From Rhabditophanes sp. KR3021 (lineage: Eukaryota; Nematoda; Chromadorea; Rhabditida; Alloionematidae): DNA of 64,000 bases. The number at the start of each line of letters is the position of its first letter. Position 1 is the stretch's first letter. The translations under genes and the position numbers were made by a program. The notes beneath the pieces were generated by a model. It ran no database searches and had not been told where the DNA came from. It saw only the letters and a list, made by a program, of their open reading frames with translations. Below, one piece after another: positions 22,303 through 33,425 of the stretch. Where the stretch lies: positions 620,001-684,000 of the forward strand of contig CAUJLY010000006.1 in assembly GCA_963281155.1 (NCBI GenBank). The letters run 5' to 3'.

Positions 22303-22907
22303 ATGTCTAAATTAATGAAACTTAATACTTCGATACTGAAGGAAAAGCAGAAGTCCTCCGTTTAATTTTTAAATTTGCTAATGTCAAATTTGAAGACATT
22401 CGAATTTCAAAAGAAGATTGGCCAGCCATCAAGAATGACAGCAAATTTCTTACTCAACAACTTCCCGTTTTGGAGTTAGAGAACGGAACAATTTTGTCTG
22501 AGTCTAAAGCGATCGTTTTTTACCTTGGAAAACTTTACGGATTTATGGGAAAGGATCTTTTTGAAGATTCCAAAATTCTACAATACATTCTTGGATTGGA
22601 AGACAGTACAGAAGGCGGTAAGGCTGTTGTAATGGAACAAGACCCAGTTAAGAAAGCCGAACTAGGAAAAGCTTTTTTTGCAAATGTGGTCAAGCAATTG
22701 CTTGACAACTATACTAAATTCCTCCATGAAAACGGAGGTAATGGCCATCTTGTCGGAGAGAAAGTAACAGTTGCTGATATTTTTCTCTACCAAACTTTGA
22801 CATTTGGCATCACCACAATGAATTTGCCCATTGAACAAGGATTTCCAGTCCTCAATCATTTTTACAGCAGCATGAAAGAAAAAGTTGAAAAACTTAGTCA
22901 TGCTTAA
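22303..22907 (+). pseudogene. Second sigma-like GST, one-base frameshift after codon 7
   Basis: The ATG at 22303 reads MSKLMKL and then leaves frame. One base later the frame continues as YFDTEGKAEVLRLIFKFANV, TQQLPVLELENG, LSESKAIVFYLG and LVGEKVTVADIFL to a TAA at 22905. Apart from this single shift in cttaatac, every GST feature is present: active-site Tyr, cis-Pro, Ser of the glutathione site and the N-capping box. The promoter and start remain. It is either a very young pseudogene or an intact gene with a base missing in this assembly, and I favour checking the latter first. Confidence 0.75.
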
Positions 22908-23032
22908 TTACCTATTATTTATGCACACGCTTCTTCAACCAGTCATTGTTACTTTCTTTTAAGCTGATAATAAATAATTTTTACAATGTTCTAATCTTTG
23001 AAATGCCCAATTTTTCTCTGCACAACATATCA
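22908..23032. other. Short intergenic piece 3' of the GST copy
   Basis: Contains an ataataaat-type poly(A) region. No gene. Confidence 0.35.
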
Positions 23033-23150
23033 TTCACATACACGATGGTGAAGTGTCGGCATCGTAGCCAACATGTGTCAAACTTGCTTCCATAGTGATC
23101 CAATCATTCTTAATAATTTAAATAAAATATCACGTTTGACTTGTTTTACA
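23033..23150 (-). pseudogene. Relic of the TxPTLHHR family
   Basis: The minus strand reads VKQVKRDILFKLLRM, then a stop, then ATMPTLHHRVC. This aligns with VKFSKLDNLFKLILI...GTIPTLHHRDY of the 11.5 kb gene over about 40 residues. The in-frame TGA and absence of other exons mark it as a fragment. Confidence 0.5.
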
Positions 23151-23612
23151 AAGATATATCTCGAAAAAGCTCTTGAAAGACCTCATAATGCTTAACAAAT
23201 GTATTATTTTTAAATTCATAACTTATATTTTTTTAAAGAAGACGTGGATTGAGTAATAGATGTTTTTTAGAAAAAATCACTATTTTATTTTACTTTCTTA
23301 TATTGCGCGATTTAGTCTTTGCGGATAACATATGTATTTAACAAAGCTAGTGGATATAAGTTGTCCAGCTATTAAAGTGCCTTATTTGCAATTTATAAAT
23401 CACATTTTTGACCGCTCCTTATCCTATAGTTTTAGATATGCATGAAGTAATCAGATGAAACTTTTTTTACAAGTATTTATACACAATTTAGAACTAAATT
23501 TATTTAAATAATATAAATACCTACTATCCGTTATCAAAAAACATTACACGCATTGAATGGAATCGTATCAAAAGATCTAACTGACACTTCATATCTGGCA
23601 TGAGTTGAATTC
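23151..23612. other. AT-rich intergenic stretch
   Basis: Nothing coding is seen. Confidence 0.4.
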
Positions 23613-24110
23613 TTATTGAATCCGCTTCATATTGTTGCGAAGAGCCTTTTGTTCTTGCTCCGAAAACAACACAAATGTTCCATGTCCTTCAAGCTGTTCG
23701 ATGGCATGACAAACGAGTGTATGTGCTTTTAGAGTTATTGTAAATTCTTTCGAAAGTACACCATCTTTATAAGCACCAACTAATTGTTTCAAAACTAACT
23801 CCAATTTAGCTTTATCCTCTGCCTTAGATGCAAATACCACGATGTAGACAACAGATATTTTCTTGAAAATATTTTTATATTAATCTTCTAACAGTTCTTT
23901 CAGCTTTTTCTGAATGTCGACAATCAGCCCATAAATATGTGGAGTAGCGGCATAATAATATTTTCATATTTAATTGGCATCAGAGGAAGTGCTTTCAATC
24001 CTTTTTTCTTTAACTCATACAATTCACAAACTTCATCTTCAGTCATACATCATGAATTCCCTTCCTTTGTAAAATGTTTCCATTGAGTCTTTTTTTGAAT
24101 GGGAATGGAC
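23613..24110 (-). pseudogene. Unknown helical protein gene, probably decayed
   Basis: The clearest frame (23613..23840) encodes VVFASKAEDKAKLELVLKQL, then GVLSKEFTITLKAHTLVCHA and a helical C-terminus ending RNNMKRIQ. Upstream on the same strand, other frames read MTEDEVCELYELKKKGLKAL and ATPHIYGLIVDIQKKLKELLED followed by a stop. The pieces could be exons, but I find no GT/AG pair that joins them in phase, so frameshifts are likelier. No family is recognised. It looks like a Lys/Glu/Leu-rich, mostly helical cytosolic protein. Confidence 0.35.
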
Positions 24111-24259
24111 TATCAAATCCAAATCTTGCTTCTTCTTTTTTAATAAAAATGATTGTTTAGATCTTCATCAATATTTGTGACGTGTGTTATTGCTTCAACC
24201 AATTTATTAGTGTCTTAAAAATATTTTATTAGCATTGCTTTATAATTTTACTTACTTTT

Positions 24260-24738
24260 GTGTTTAAGAGCATCAACTTCAATTATGTAGCAAACAGTGG
24301 TAAATAAGTTTAATAAGTGTTGATAAACATATTTATAAAGATTTTATAACATTTCAACGAGTAATTCAATTTTTATGAATACTTATGTCTGATATCTCAG
24401 GAAGATTAGTGGAATTATATTTATCCACGTCTCCTTTTTCTCCCCCTTTTTACTCTCTTTTGGTCCCGACTCTCTAAAATAATAAAGTTATTCATACAAA
24501 TATCTATCAACTTATTTGGAAAATCGTTGTTCCCCAAAATACTAAATTTATTAGAGGTACCCTGTACTTGATAGCAATGAGGTATTCAAAACTCGAGTCC
24601 GACAAATGTGTAACATTTCTAAAGGGCTTTTAAATAAGTATAACGATATTCTCTACATTACAATCCATTACCCCGTCGCGTCTCAATATATGTTGGACTT
24701 TTACAAAAAATGTGTAATAAAATGTTTTTAGTTTTAGA
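24260..24738. other. Intergenic stretch
   Basis: No gene is seen; somewhat less AT-rich in 24430-24720 but without an open frame. Confidence 0.35.
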
Positions 24739-25060
24739 ATGGCCAAAACAAAGAAAGGTAAAAATGCTTTAGAGAAGAGGGAATCTGCATTGAATGCATC
24801 TTTTCAAGCCAGAGTAAATAGAGAAGCCAATTTTGACCCTTCAACAAACTGATTCAGGCCAGTCAAGAGAAATTATTCTTTTAAAGGCTGAAAATGTGTA
24901 GCTTAAGGCACAATTAGCCCAAGTGGCTTCAAAAGCTGGCCACAAAGTTAAAAAATTGTATTAAATTGAACAATGACAGAAATCTTCCATTGGAAGCATG
25001 CGAAAAACTGACAGATATGAAAACAGTAAATTCCCTTTCATCACTTAATACTTCCTAATC
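24739..25060 (+). pseudogene. Relic of a coiled-coil protein ORF
   Basis: A start reads MAKTKKGKNALEKRES, LNASFQARVNREANFDPS and ends. The next frame continues QTDSGQSREIILLKAENV, a stop, LKAQLAQVASKAGHKVKK, and then NDRNLPLEACEKLTDMKT in a further frame. Together they suggest a basic N-terminus and a coiled coil. There are at least one stop and two frame changes. No family is identified; a transposon accessory ORF or a host gene relic are both possible. Confidence 0.4.
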
Positions 25061-25284
25061 AAATTTCGAATTACTATACCAACTTATGTGTTCTTACAAT
25101 GCCGACATCAAGGTTATTGAACCTTGCATCCATTGTCGTTAAAATAACCATGAATACTTTTTTGAATTTGATGAAAGGAGATTGCAGAAACAATTTAAAA
25201 TAATATCAAATTATGATATTATAAATATTTACAAATATTTATTTACATTGAAAAGAAGCTTTAAAATAATGTGTAATATGTTTT

Positions 25285-26340
25285 TTATTTGCTGGTTGAC
25301 GATGCTACCGTAATTGCATTGTTTTGAATTTTGCATACTTTGAATATTTTTTCGATATAGTCTTTCTGAATGCACTTTCGTATTGTCGGATTCAAAAAGC
25401 CTAATACAAAAGACCCTATACCATGGCTCATTATCCAGATCAACTGTATAAAAATTAACAATGCCTCGTTAACATACAAGTATTGAACATATGTCTAAAA
25501 TTTAAAATATTTATAAAATTTAAGTAAGTGCAAACTTGCATATATTAAACCTGTCAAAAAAGTAGCTATGTATAACAAAAAAGATTGCATTAATAACGAT
25601 TTCTGAGATTCGGACATTCTTATATTTCTTTGATTCGATTTAAATTTGTAGAAAAAGACTATACAGATGATGACATAGAGTAAAGGCAAGAAAATAGAAA
25701 CTAGAATGTTGTGGTATGTGTGAGCGACATTGTCATAATGCTCGGCGTGTAGATCTTTTATTGTATCGATACCATATTGAAAATCGAAAAACATGGCATA
25801 ACTTTTAGATGTGAATAACATTGGTGGGGTGAAAAGAGCTATAAACAAGCCATACGCCAAACTTGCAATAATCCAGAGAATAATTTTTTTACCCTCAAAT
25901 AATAATAGTGACAATTCTTTATTAACAGCTTCCAAAAGTCTATTAACAGCTAAGATTAAGCATAACATTGTACATGTATACCAACCAACATGGGATGCGT
26001 CTCCAGTAAAATATGTAAGGAAAAATGATGTGCACAAAACATCTCCCCGTATTGCTAGATATCCTAAGCTTATACCATTGGTGAATAATGTTAGTGAATC
26101 CATTATAGATAGTGATAACATTATAGGATAGCACGAAGATTTAGTCAAGAACTCTTTTCTTGATAGTATTATAATTACAGGAACATAAAGAATTAGAAAC
26201 ATAGATGCAAAAAGAATGTAACTTAAACCAATTATTAGGTTTGGTTTTCTTTCAAGTTCCCATTCCCGTTCAGTTAACTGATCACATGAATAGTACTTCT
26301 GTAAATAGCTGGGTTTTAAATTAAACTCAAACTCAAACAT
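25285..26340 (-). CDS. SRT-family 7TM chemoreceptor with a GC-AG intron, 336 aa
   Basis: Exons 25540..26340 (267 codons) and 25285..25494 (69 codons plus stop) are separated by a 45-base intron with donor GCAAGT. The exon junction and codon phase are identical to those of the paralog at 51.8 kb, whose intron starts GTAAGT. The protein begins with an extracellular YYSCDQLTEREWE and has seven hydrophobic segments. It carries the srt signatures PNLIIGLSYILFASMFLILY, CTMLCLILAVNRLLEAVN, LLFEGKKIILW, and the TM7 WIMSHGIGSFVLGFLNPTIR. It is a putative chemosensory receptor with unknown ligand. Without the GC donor the frame stops 14 codons after the junction. Confidence 0.88.
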
Positions 26341-27054
26341 TATAAGTCGTAAAACAAACTTCAGGTTATGTAATTATCCTCTAAATCAAAAAGTATTTAT
26401 ACTAAACTTTTGAACATTTTAACAACGCCTTTTTAGGATTAGTTGGTGCAACAAAATGACTAACTACCATGAACTTAACTCTTTGTTATTCACTTCATAC
26501 ATCCTTTAATAACAGGAGGTGGACTTTTTTATTAATTGTTAAACTTTGGAGCCATAGTGCCTCCGTCATTATTACCGAATATATTATCAATGCCTTTTGT
26601 CATGTTTGAATAATATAGACAAGAATATAATGAAACTTTTTATTCTATGCTCAACTTAAAAACAAACTGCCTCTGTAATCCATCCGCCCACTTACATATC
26701 CGTAAAATGATGATGTTAATTATTGATGATCTCATCAGTACACATGTTGACATCCATCAATATTGTGCACCAACTAGATTAAATTAATTGTGTAACATTA
26801 ATATATATTGATTTAATGGTATCAGAAAAGGTCATGAAATGCCTGTGATTTTAATGAATTGAGCCATGTAAATATTCCTGCACAAAATAACAAGTCTACT
26901 CAATTAAGATACTGTGTCCGATAGTTGGTTAAAAGTGTTCCGTATGATCATTATTTGATTCAATTTTTAAAACTTAATTGTCTAAAAAGTATCTAAACTG
27001 AAAAAACAACAATTCTAAAATACTTGAGATAATAATATTATTGTGTTGGTACAT
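26341..27054. other. AT-rich intergenic stretch
   Basis: 5' flank of the minus-strand srt gene; no clear TATA and no other gene. Confidence 0.4.
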
Positions 27055-27190
27055 AACAAAATATGCTTGGATTAAAAAAAGGTAAATGAGTAATCATGAA
27101 CAAAATATGCTTGGATTAAAAAACGGTAAATGAGCAATCATGAACAAAATATGCTTGCACTTAAAAAAGGTAAATGAGCAATCATAAACA
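27055..27190. repeat. 44-bp tandem repeat, three units
   Basis: Units start at 27055, 27099 and 27143 with the wording AACAAAATATGCTTGGATTA, then AAAAAGGTAAATGAG(T/C)AATCATG. The first two differ at two or three sites; the third has GCACTT for GGATT and loses period at its end. Confidence 0.9.
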
Positions 27191-27473
27191 GTTTTTTAAG
27201 TGTAAGAGAATTTTGATAATTTACAAAATCATTGAAAGTTATTTTTGTGAAGTACAAGAAAACAATTTTTTCTTAAACTTATTGAGTTTCAAAAAAGACG
27301 TTACTATTGCAAATGGTTCTTATAAAAGCTTTTGTCATTTTTGTCAAAAAATTAATTTTTGATTGATTCAAATATTTGTTTCCTTATACATTTTAAAAAG
27401 TTGTAAAATCAAATTTCTTCTGATAATTTTATTTGAAATAATTTATATGTAAGAAATTTATTTGGAGTAATTA

Positions 27474-28170
27474 TTAGACTACTCTTTGCATTTGCTTCAT
27501 ATTTATTTTAATTTTTCTAATTCCCGTAGTTGTGATACTATGTTTCTCGAGTTTATTCTGTATATAATGTGAAAAAATATGTTTCCGAATCGTTTTATTC
27601 ATGAATAAGTATACCAAGATCCATGATGAAATAGCCAAGTTTCTCCAACAATAGATAAAAATACATTCGCATCAACTAAATTAAAATATACATACAATAG
27701 TGAGGTAGATAAAGCAATTATAGTGATTAATGAATTTTGATACAATGAAGTTGTTTGTGATTTTGTAAATGCTGTTTTAGCAGAACCTTTTTTAATCTTA
27801 TAAAAACAATAAAGGATTTGCAAGCACCATAAAATATAGACCATATGCTAGAGGAATTAACATCCAAAACCATCTCTTTTACCATGAAATAACAACACAC
27901 CTAACTCACTGTCATCCAAATCTGCAACTCTAGAAAAGGCAGTATTAAGGTAATTGCACAAGTTGAAGTCCAACATCCTAAATTTTATTTTACTTTATTT
28001 AATTTAAAATTTACTAATTAAGAAATCTGTAGGTATTATACCGCACATATGTTAAAAAAGAATTTAAACATTGTACATTGTCAACGATAGTTAAATAACC
28101 ATGTATAATACCAATAAAAATAAGACAGTAATATCAACAATACTAAGAACAAACTAAAAGATGAATATTT
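27474..28170 (-). pseudogene. Broken SRT-like chemoreceptor
   Basis: Colinear fragments in several frames spell an srt-type receptor. In order these are SIVDITVLFLL, IHGYLTIVDNVQCLNSFLTY, CWTSTCAITLIL, AFSRVADLDDSELGVLLFHG then KRDGFG, LIPLAYGLYFMVLANPLLF, an intact TM5-TM7 piece (IKKGSAKTAFTKSQTTSLYQ; WLFHHGSWYTY), and in another frame LFMNKTIRKHIFSHYIQNKL to a stop at 27474. The cytoplasmic loop after TM4 (LFHGKRDG) parallels LFEGKK of the intact gene 1.3 kb away. There are at least three frame changes and a stop after LLFL, so no receptor can be made. The 5' end is missing. Confidence 0.7.
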
Positions 28171-29452
28171 ATAAATGAAATTAATTTTACCATTACCAGA
28201 GTAGGAATACACCTTTCGAGACTTCTTTTTTTATCATTGTCTTGCAGGCGGCCTAACCAAATGAGATTTTAACTTTCTACATAAGAGCGTTGATTAATGT
28301 AAACCTATTTTGACACTTATAAGCATAGTACAAAAAAATATTTTTTTACTACTTGTGGTCTTCTCTTATTAATAATCTTACCAAGCAAACCAATTGATTT
28401 TATAAATATGTCACTAGACTCAGTTCTTCTAGGGCTGAAAACTGGTGCGACAGTTTTTTCATAACATCAGTTTAAGGCTCATTCCCAGAGCAATATGTAT
28501 TTTATAAAAATTCTGTTAATGCAGTTTGAAAGCCATGGTTCTTTTATACCTAAATCATTAAAAAAATTTCAATATCTCTTTTCTGCTGGGCAGGGGAGGC
28601 ATTTTAAAACTCTGCAAAAATATAATTTCAGACTAATTTACTTATTTACGGAATTTAAGAATTTAATAATAGGAAATTATTTTTACAATAACATAATTCT
28701 TATTAAGAAAAAATGATTAATGAGTATTTCAAACTATCCATTATATATATATTGATGGACATGGGATAAATGGAATTTATCTATGGATTAAGGGATAGAT
28801 ATCTGCAAAAATTTTAATTCCTTCTAATCTGAAATGTAAGGCATTGAATATCTTCCTCAAGTATTACGAATTAGACACTACATTGGGAAGCTTATTGGTC
28901 AAAGATGATACTTTAAATTTAGTAATATTTCTAGTAGTAATACTAACATGTGATGCTTGTACATGAGTACTATATTAATATGGCGACAAATTTGCAATAA
29001 TTGATAACAATCATATAGTGCTTATGGAAAGAGAATAAATTAGGTAAAATGTTGTCCCGATAATGATATATGCCAAAACTTGAAAGGTAAATATTTCAAA
29101 AATAAAAATCTAAGTCACACTCAGTCTTTGTACTTGGTAATTATTTAATATGGATCGCACAATATATTATCATACTCAAGTTTTAGAAGAATGATTTTAA
29201 ATGATTGCTATTTGTTTATGAAACTTATAAAAGTAATAATTTAATGGACCTATATCCCAATACACTGCTTTAAAAACAAAATAAGAGATCCTTAGTCAAC
29301 CAAATATACGGTAAAAATTAAATAATAAATGAGATATTTTTAAATCCCAATTCAAGGCGGTTACATAATTAAAATATATAAAGTATATAATTAAATAGAC
29401 GGATTATGGAAGTCACAAATTAGTTCCATCATCCAATGTGTAATATAAATAT
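28171..29452. other. AT-rich intergenic stretch
   Basis: Only short ORFs without coding character occur, such as 73 residues at 28495. No gene is seen. Confidence 0.45.
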
Positions 29453-30865
29453 CTATGGTGATTTTTTCATTTTCTTGGCTGGAGGTTCTCCATCCATCGT
29501 ATCTTTAACTTCTTGCACCAGATCTTGAACTTTCTGCATTACTACATGGACTATATCGATTACAGCTTCAACTTTATGGATCACATCTAGAACCTCAACT
29601 TGACGGACTAGAGGCTGAACTTGATCGACCTCCAAATTTAATTGCATTTGTTGACTGCTACAAACCAAATTAATGATTTTTGCTTCTTCGAAAATCATGC
29701 TCTTTAAAACTGTTTTATCAAAATTGTCAACATTTAATTCTGTTGTAAATGGCAGAGCACATGTTGAGTTATCAAGTTCTTGAATGAATCCGTGAAAATA
29801 AAGATGACTTAAGGCTAGGTCTGCGGAAATTCGCCTATTTGGGTTAAAGACCAACAACATCGAAAGAAGATTGACAGCCAATGGATCGATATTTGGATAG
29901 ATTGTACTAAGTTCTTTTTTGCAGGTAGTTTTCAATCCTGAAACAAAATTTCTGTTTGTTTGAGGAATAATTGTTGCAAGATCTTCTGCAGTGGGTTTTC
30001 CGAGAAAACCAAAGATTACTTCGATTTGATGAAAGTTGTCTGTTTCTCTGAACAGCTTCTCTCTATTAAACATTTCTGCCAAGATACATCCAACGCTCCA
30101 GTTATCAATTGCTTTAGTGTAATTGTCTGGATTTAAAATGACTTCAGGAGCTATGTACTGTCTGGTAGTGATATAATGACTAAATTCGCATAATGGAACG
30201 GCGGATGCTAAAGTACCAAATCCAAAATCACAGATTTTCACATCACGCTCATAATTGTCAAGTAAAATGTTGCTTGGTTTGATGTCGCGGTGGATGATAT
30301 TGGCACTGTGAATGTATTTGAGACCTTTCAAAATTTGATGCATAATGCTCCGGATTTCCTCATTATCCAAATCTCTTTGACACAATACCTTATCCAAATC
30401 AGTTTCCAACACGTCACTGACAAGATAAATGCTTGTCATCATCTCCATTGTGGGAGCAGTAACTATCTCAATAAGATTAATGATCTAAAAAATGAAACTT
30501 AACAGCAAAACAAATATTACTCTTACATTTGGATGATCAAATCTGGCGAGTATTTTCATCTCTTTCAATGTTTCATAACAATCGATATTATTTGCAAAAG
30601 GGGAAATTCTTTTAATGGCTACTTGGATTTTGGAATCAATATCCATTGCAGAGACAACTAAGCCATAAGAACCAGATCCAAGTAACTCAAGGTCAATGAA
30701 TTTCGGTGCAATCAATGAGAGACACTCAGCCATTAATTCGATTTCAAGCTCATAGTTCTCTTCAGGTTCAACAGATGGAGGCGTTTCAGGTCCAAGAATA
30801 GGTAAACTTGCGTTGCCAACAGCAGCGACAGGCAAGACTAAGTTATTAGGTCGCAAAGGTTCCAT
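29453..30865 (-). CDS. Divergent MAPK-like protein kinase, 456 aa
   Basis: Exons 30527..30865 and 29453..30484 join through a 42-base GT-AG intron. The kinase domain (about residues 55-345) has the Gly loop GSGSYG (63-68), Lys85 in VAIKRI, HRDIKPSN (178-185) and DFG (199-201). The subdomain VIII motif TTRQYIAPE and the MAPK-type order place it in the CMGC/MAPK group. The activation-loop TxY, TEY in ERKs, is SHY here (Ser215-His216-Tyr217), and DFGLA is DFGFG. The catalytic residues are all kept, so activity is likely. A roughly 110-residue C-terminal tail rich in V, D and Q (a possible amphipathic helix) ends with PPAKKMKK, a possible nuclear signal. It is a nematode-specific, fast-evolving MAPK-like kinase rather than an ERK, JNK or p38 ortholog. 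Confidence 0.88.
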
Positions 30866-33184
30866 AACTATAAAGAGAGAAAGTGGCAGTGAATATGTAC
30901 TTTCTTACAAAAGATTTTATTTAAGAAGCGCTTTATTTGATTGCAAGTTATAATAATGTAAAAGACAAAAGATTAAATATAGGATGACCAAACTTGTGTA
31001 ACAAACAAAGGCTCGATTTTATAAAAGTGGTTTTATATTTTTATCAAAATGGTTTAAATAGTCACTGCTAATGAAAATCATACAACTAATACATGCTAAC
31101 ACTATATTTTTTTAAAATCCATACATAAGAACAACTTTTATGGATTGGTGGGTGTTGATATGCCACCATATAAAATTAATATGCAAATGGTACTTTCGTT
31201 AGATTTCTATTTTTTAATCTAACGATATGTTTATAAATAAGTGGATAATATGTGCTTTTTTGTTGAAAACACGAATATACATATATCATACTAAAATGCA
31301 ACATTTGTTGACTTGAAATGCTAAATTACATATATAATGTGCAAAGCAAAATACAATTTACGTATAAATGAACTTGGCACAGCATTAAGCTTATCAAATT
31401 TAGCAATAAAGATGTATATATGGAAGATTTGATAGATTATTTAAAGTAGCGGATAATTAAAGCAAGTGTCATAAGTGGCTAATCTACCAAAGTCAAAAGA
31501 TATTATAATTAAATGATATGCACTTGTATCTAAAAATTGTCGTGAAGGAGAGTGCAAAGAAAGAGGGAAATTGTTGTTTTTGTTTATTCTGAACACAACT
31601 CAAAGGTAGTAAAGTTTGCAGGCATATGCTAGAGAATCAAAATAAAAAATTGTTGATGAAACCATCCTTTTCTGCAATTTGTTCCAAACAATGACAAATA
31701 AACAAAAAATATAAAAATATCTATACGATAAAAAACAAATACCGTAAGCATACATATTAACCATGCTAAAAAGGCATTGTTTACAGATCTTTTTAGCCTA
31801 TATTTAGACCTCCAAATAAATCTAGATAAATTGTGGAAAAACAATTTTCTGACGATCATCTTTACATATAATCTAGAGGATTGGTAGTTGCACATTGATT
31901 TATTTGCTGTAACACAAAATATTAATTTTTTTGTCTTACAATAGATTAGGACTACGTTCATACCCTTTACATCAATCCCAGTTTCCTGCACACTGGTTTT
32001 TTACACTGATTAATATTTTTTTAATAATGCCCTTTTATTAATAAAATACGACAAAACACATAACTTGGACAACAATGACGGGAACCTTTTTGACGATTAA
32101 AAATGAAAACAAGTCTACAGAGGAAGACATGGCAGTATTAATTTTTTAGCTTCATTCTTTAAAATAGAAAATAATGAGCAAGTCTTTCAAAAGCCCCCAA
32201 ATTCTAAATTTCTTCTTTTTATAAATTAAAATAAAGATCCACCATTAATGTTATATTTTGAAGAGTGCTTTCGTCTTCGAGTTTTTATTGTAATAAAATA
32301 TTTGTTGATAGTGAGGGATTCCTTTTCTTGATCCTATTTTTCATGCTTCGAATAAGTTGCTTACCATCATCACACATGATCACAATTATATTTAAAAAAA
32401 TTAAAATTGGATTTGTAAGAGTACCACCTTCACTTTTAGGTTCAATTGATCCAAGTTTTAAATTGTTTGTGGTCTTACAAATAAAAAATAAATACAAATT
32501 ACATTACCTGACCACCATATGCAATTTGGACTCAGTATGATTGAAAACTACATATTTCATGAAAAAAATGATTAAGCGAATTTAAAAAACTAAAAAAATG
32601 TGAGTTTCATTTTGATCTTAACAGTAGTTTTTCAAAATCTTTTGTTTCCAGCTTTTCTAAAGCAATGGAAGCATTCAATCCTACTATATTTTCAATATTT
32701 ATTATATCAGCATAATACGAACTTTTAGATTCCTTGACTTATTTATCAACACTCAAAAATAATTGTATGGATATTCATTATAAATCCCAAAAAAATTTTA
32801 AGCTTTTCACCTTAGACCACAATTTGGATTGTCATATATATACAAAGTTAAAGAACGCCCATATCGATATTATGATGGTTACTTTCACCTAATCATATTG
32901 GTCTCCATTTAAGCGTCGACTCATCACTCGTATTCCCTATCCATTTATTCACTTGTCATTTACTCACAATAAATAATCTACTAAACCTCTTTCATTTTTA
33001 ACAATATAGTAGGAAATAGGTACATCTGTAGTTTATTTTTTTAGTTCACTTTTAATATTCCAATAAACACAAAGAATATGGAATGGTATTTATTTAATAA
33101 TTAACGTACAATTAGTTATGGTTGAAAGTAGTAGAATGATTTAGTTGTTATTTATATACATTCTCGATGACATCATTATACCAA
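30866..33184. other. Long gene-poor AT-rich region
   Basis: ORFs at 31629..31991 and 32265..32540 lack start context, family matches or codon bias and are probably chance. No RNA or repeat is recognised. Confidence 0.45.
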
Positions 33185-33425
33185 ATATCCTTGAAGATAT
33201 TGTCCCATTTATGTATAATCAAAGCAAATTTAAGATTTTTGAACTAAAAGATTTCAGAATACTTGCTTCATGTACCGAAGGAGTCAAACTCATTGGTAAA
33301 ATTGGGGATCCTATTACCGGATGAGATGATCAACTTTTAATTCCTTCCATTAAAAATGCAACCACACAATATACTAATAAAGAAGGTAATATTACTTTAG
33401 AAATTAAGATGATTAAGGAAATGGC
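33185..33425 (+). pseudogene. Fragment of the IgGFc-binding-like family
   Basis: The frame reads FKIFELKDFRILASCTEGVK, LIGKIGDPITG, a TGA, DDQLLIPSIKNATTQYTNKE. It aligns with FYAFVTKDFRIFVSCTEEVK and the following WGDQFLIPSLKNAATQY of the gene at 59.6-61.0 kb. The conserved Trp codon is now TGA, and neither the upstream nor the downstream exon is present. It is an isolated partial copy about 20 kb from the two longer genes. Confidence 0.75.

Noticed and set aside
27055..27190. CRISPR-like array
   Set aside because: Adjacent 44-bp units with no unique spacers in a eukaryotic genome; an ordinary tandem repeat.
31629..31991. 120-codon minus-strand ORF with hydrophobic stretch
   Set aside because: No family wording, no codon bias and no neighbouring exons; typical chance ORF in AT-rich DNA.
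32265..32540. 91-codon ORF and its antisense
   Set aside because: Both strands are open by low complexity; nothing supports either.
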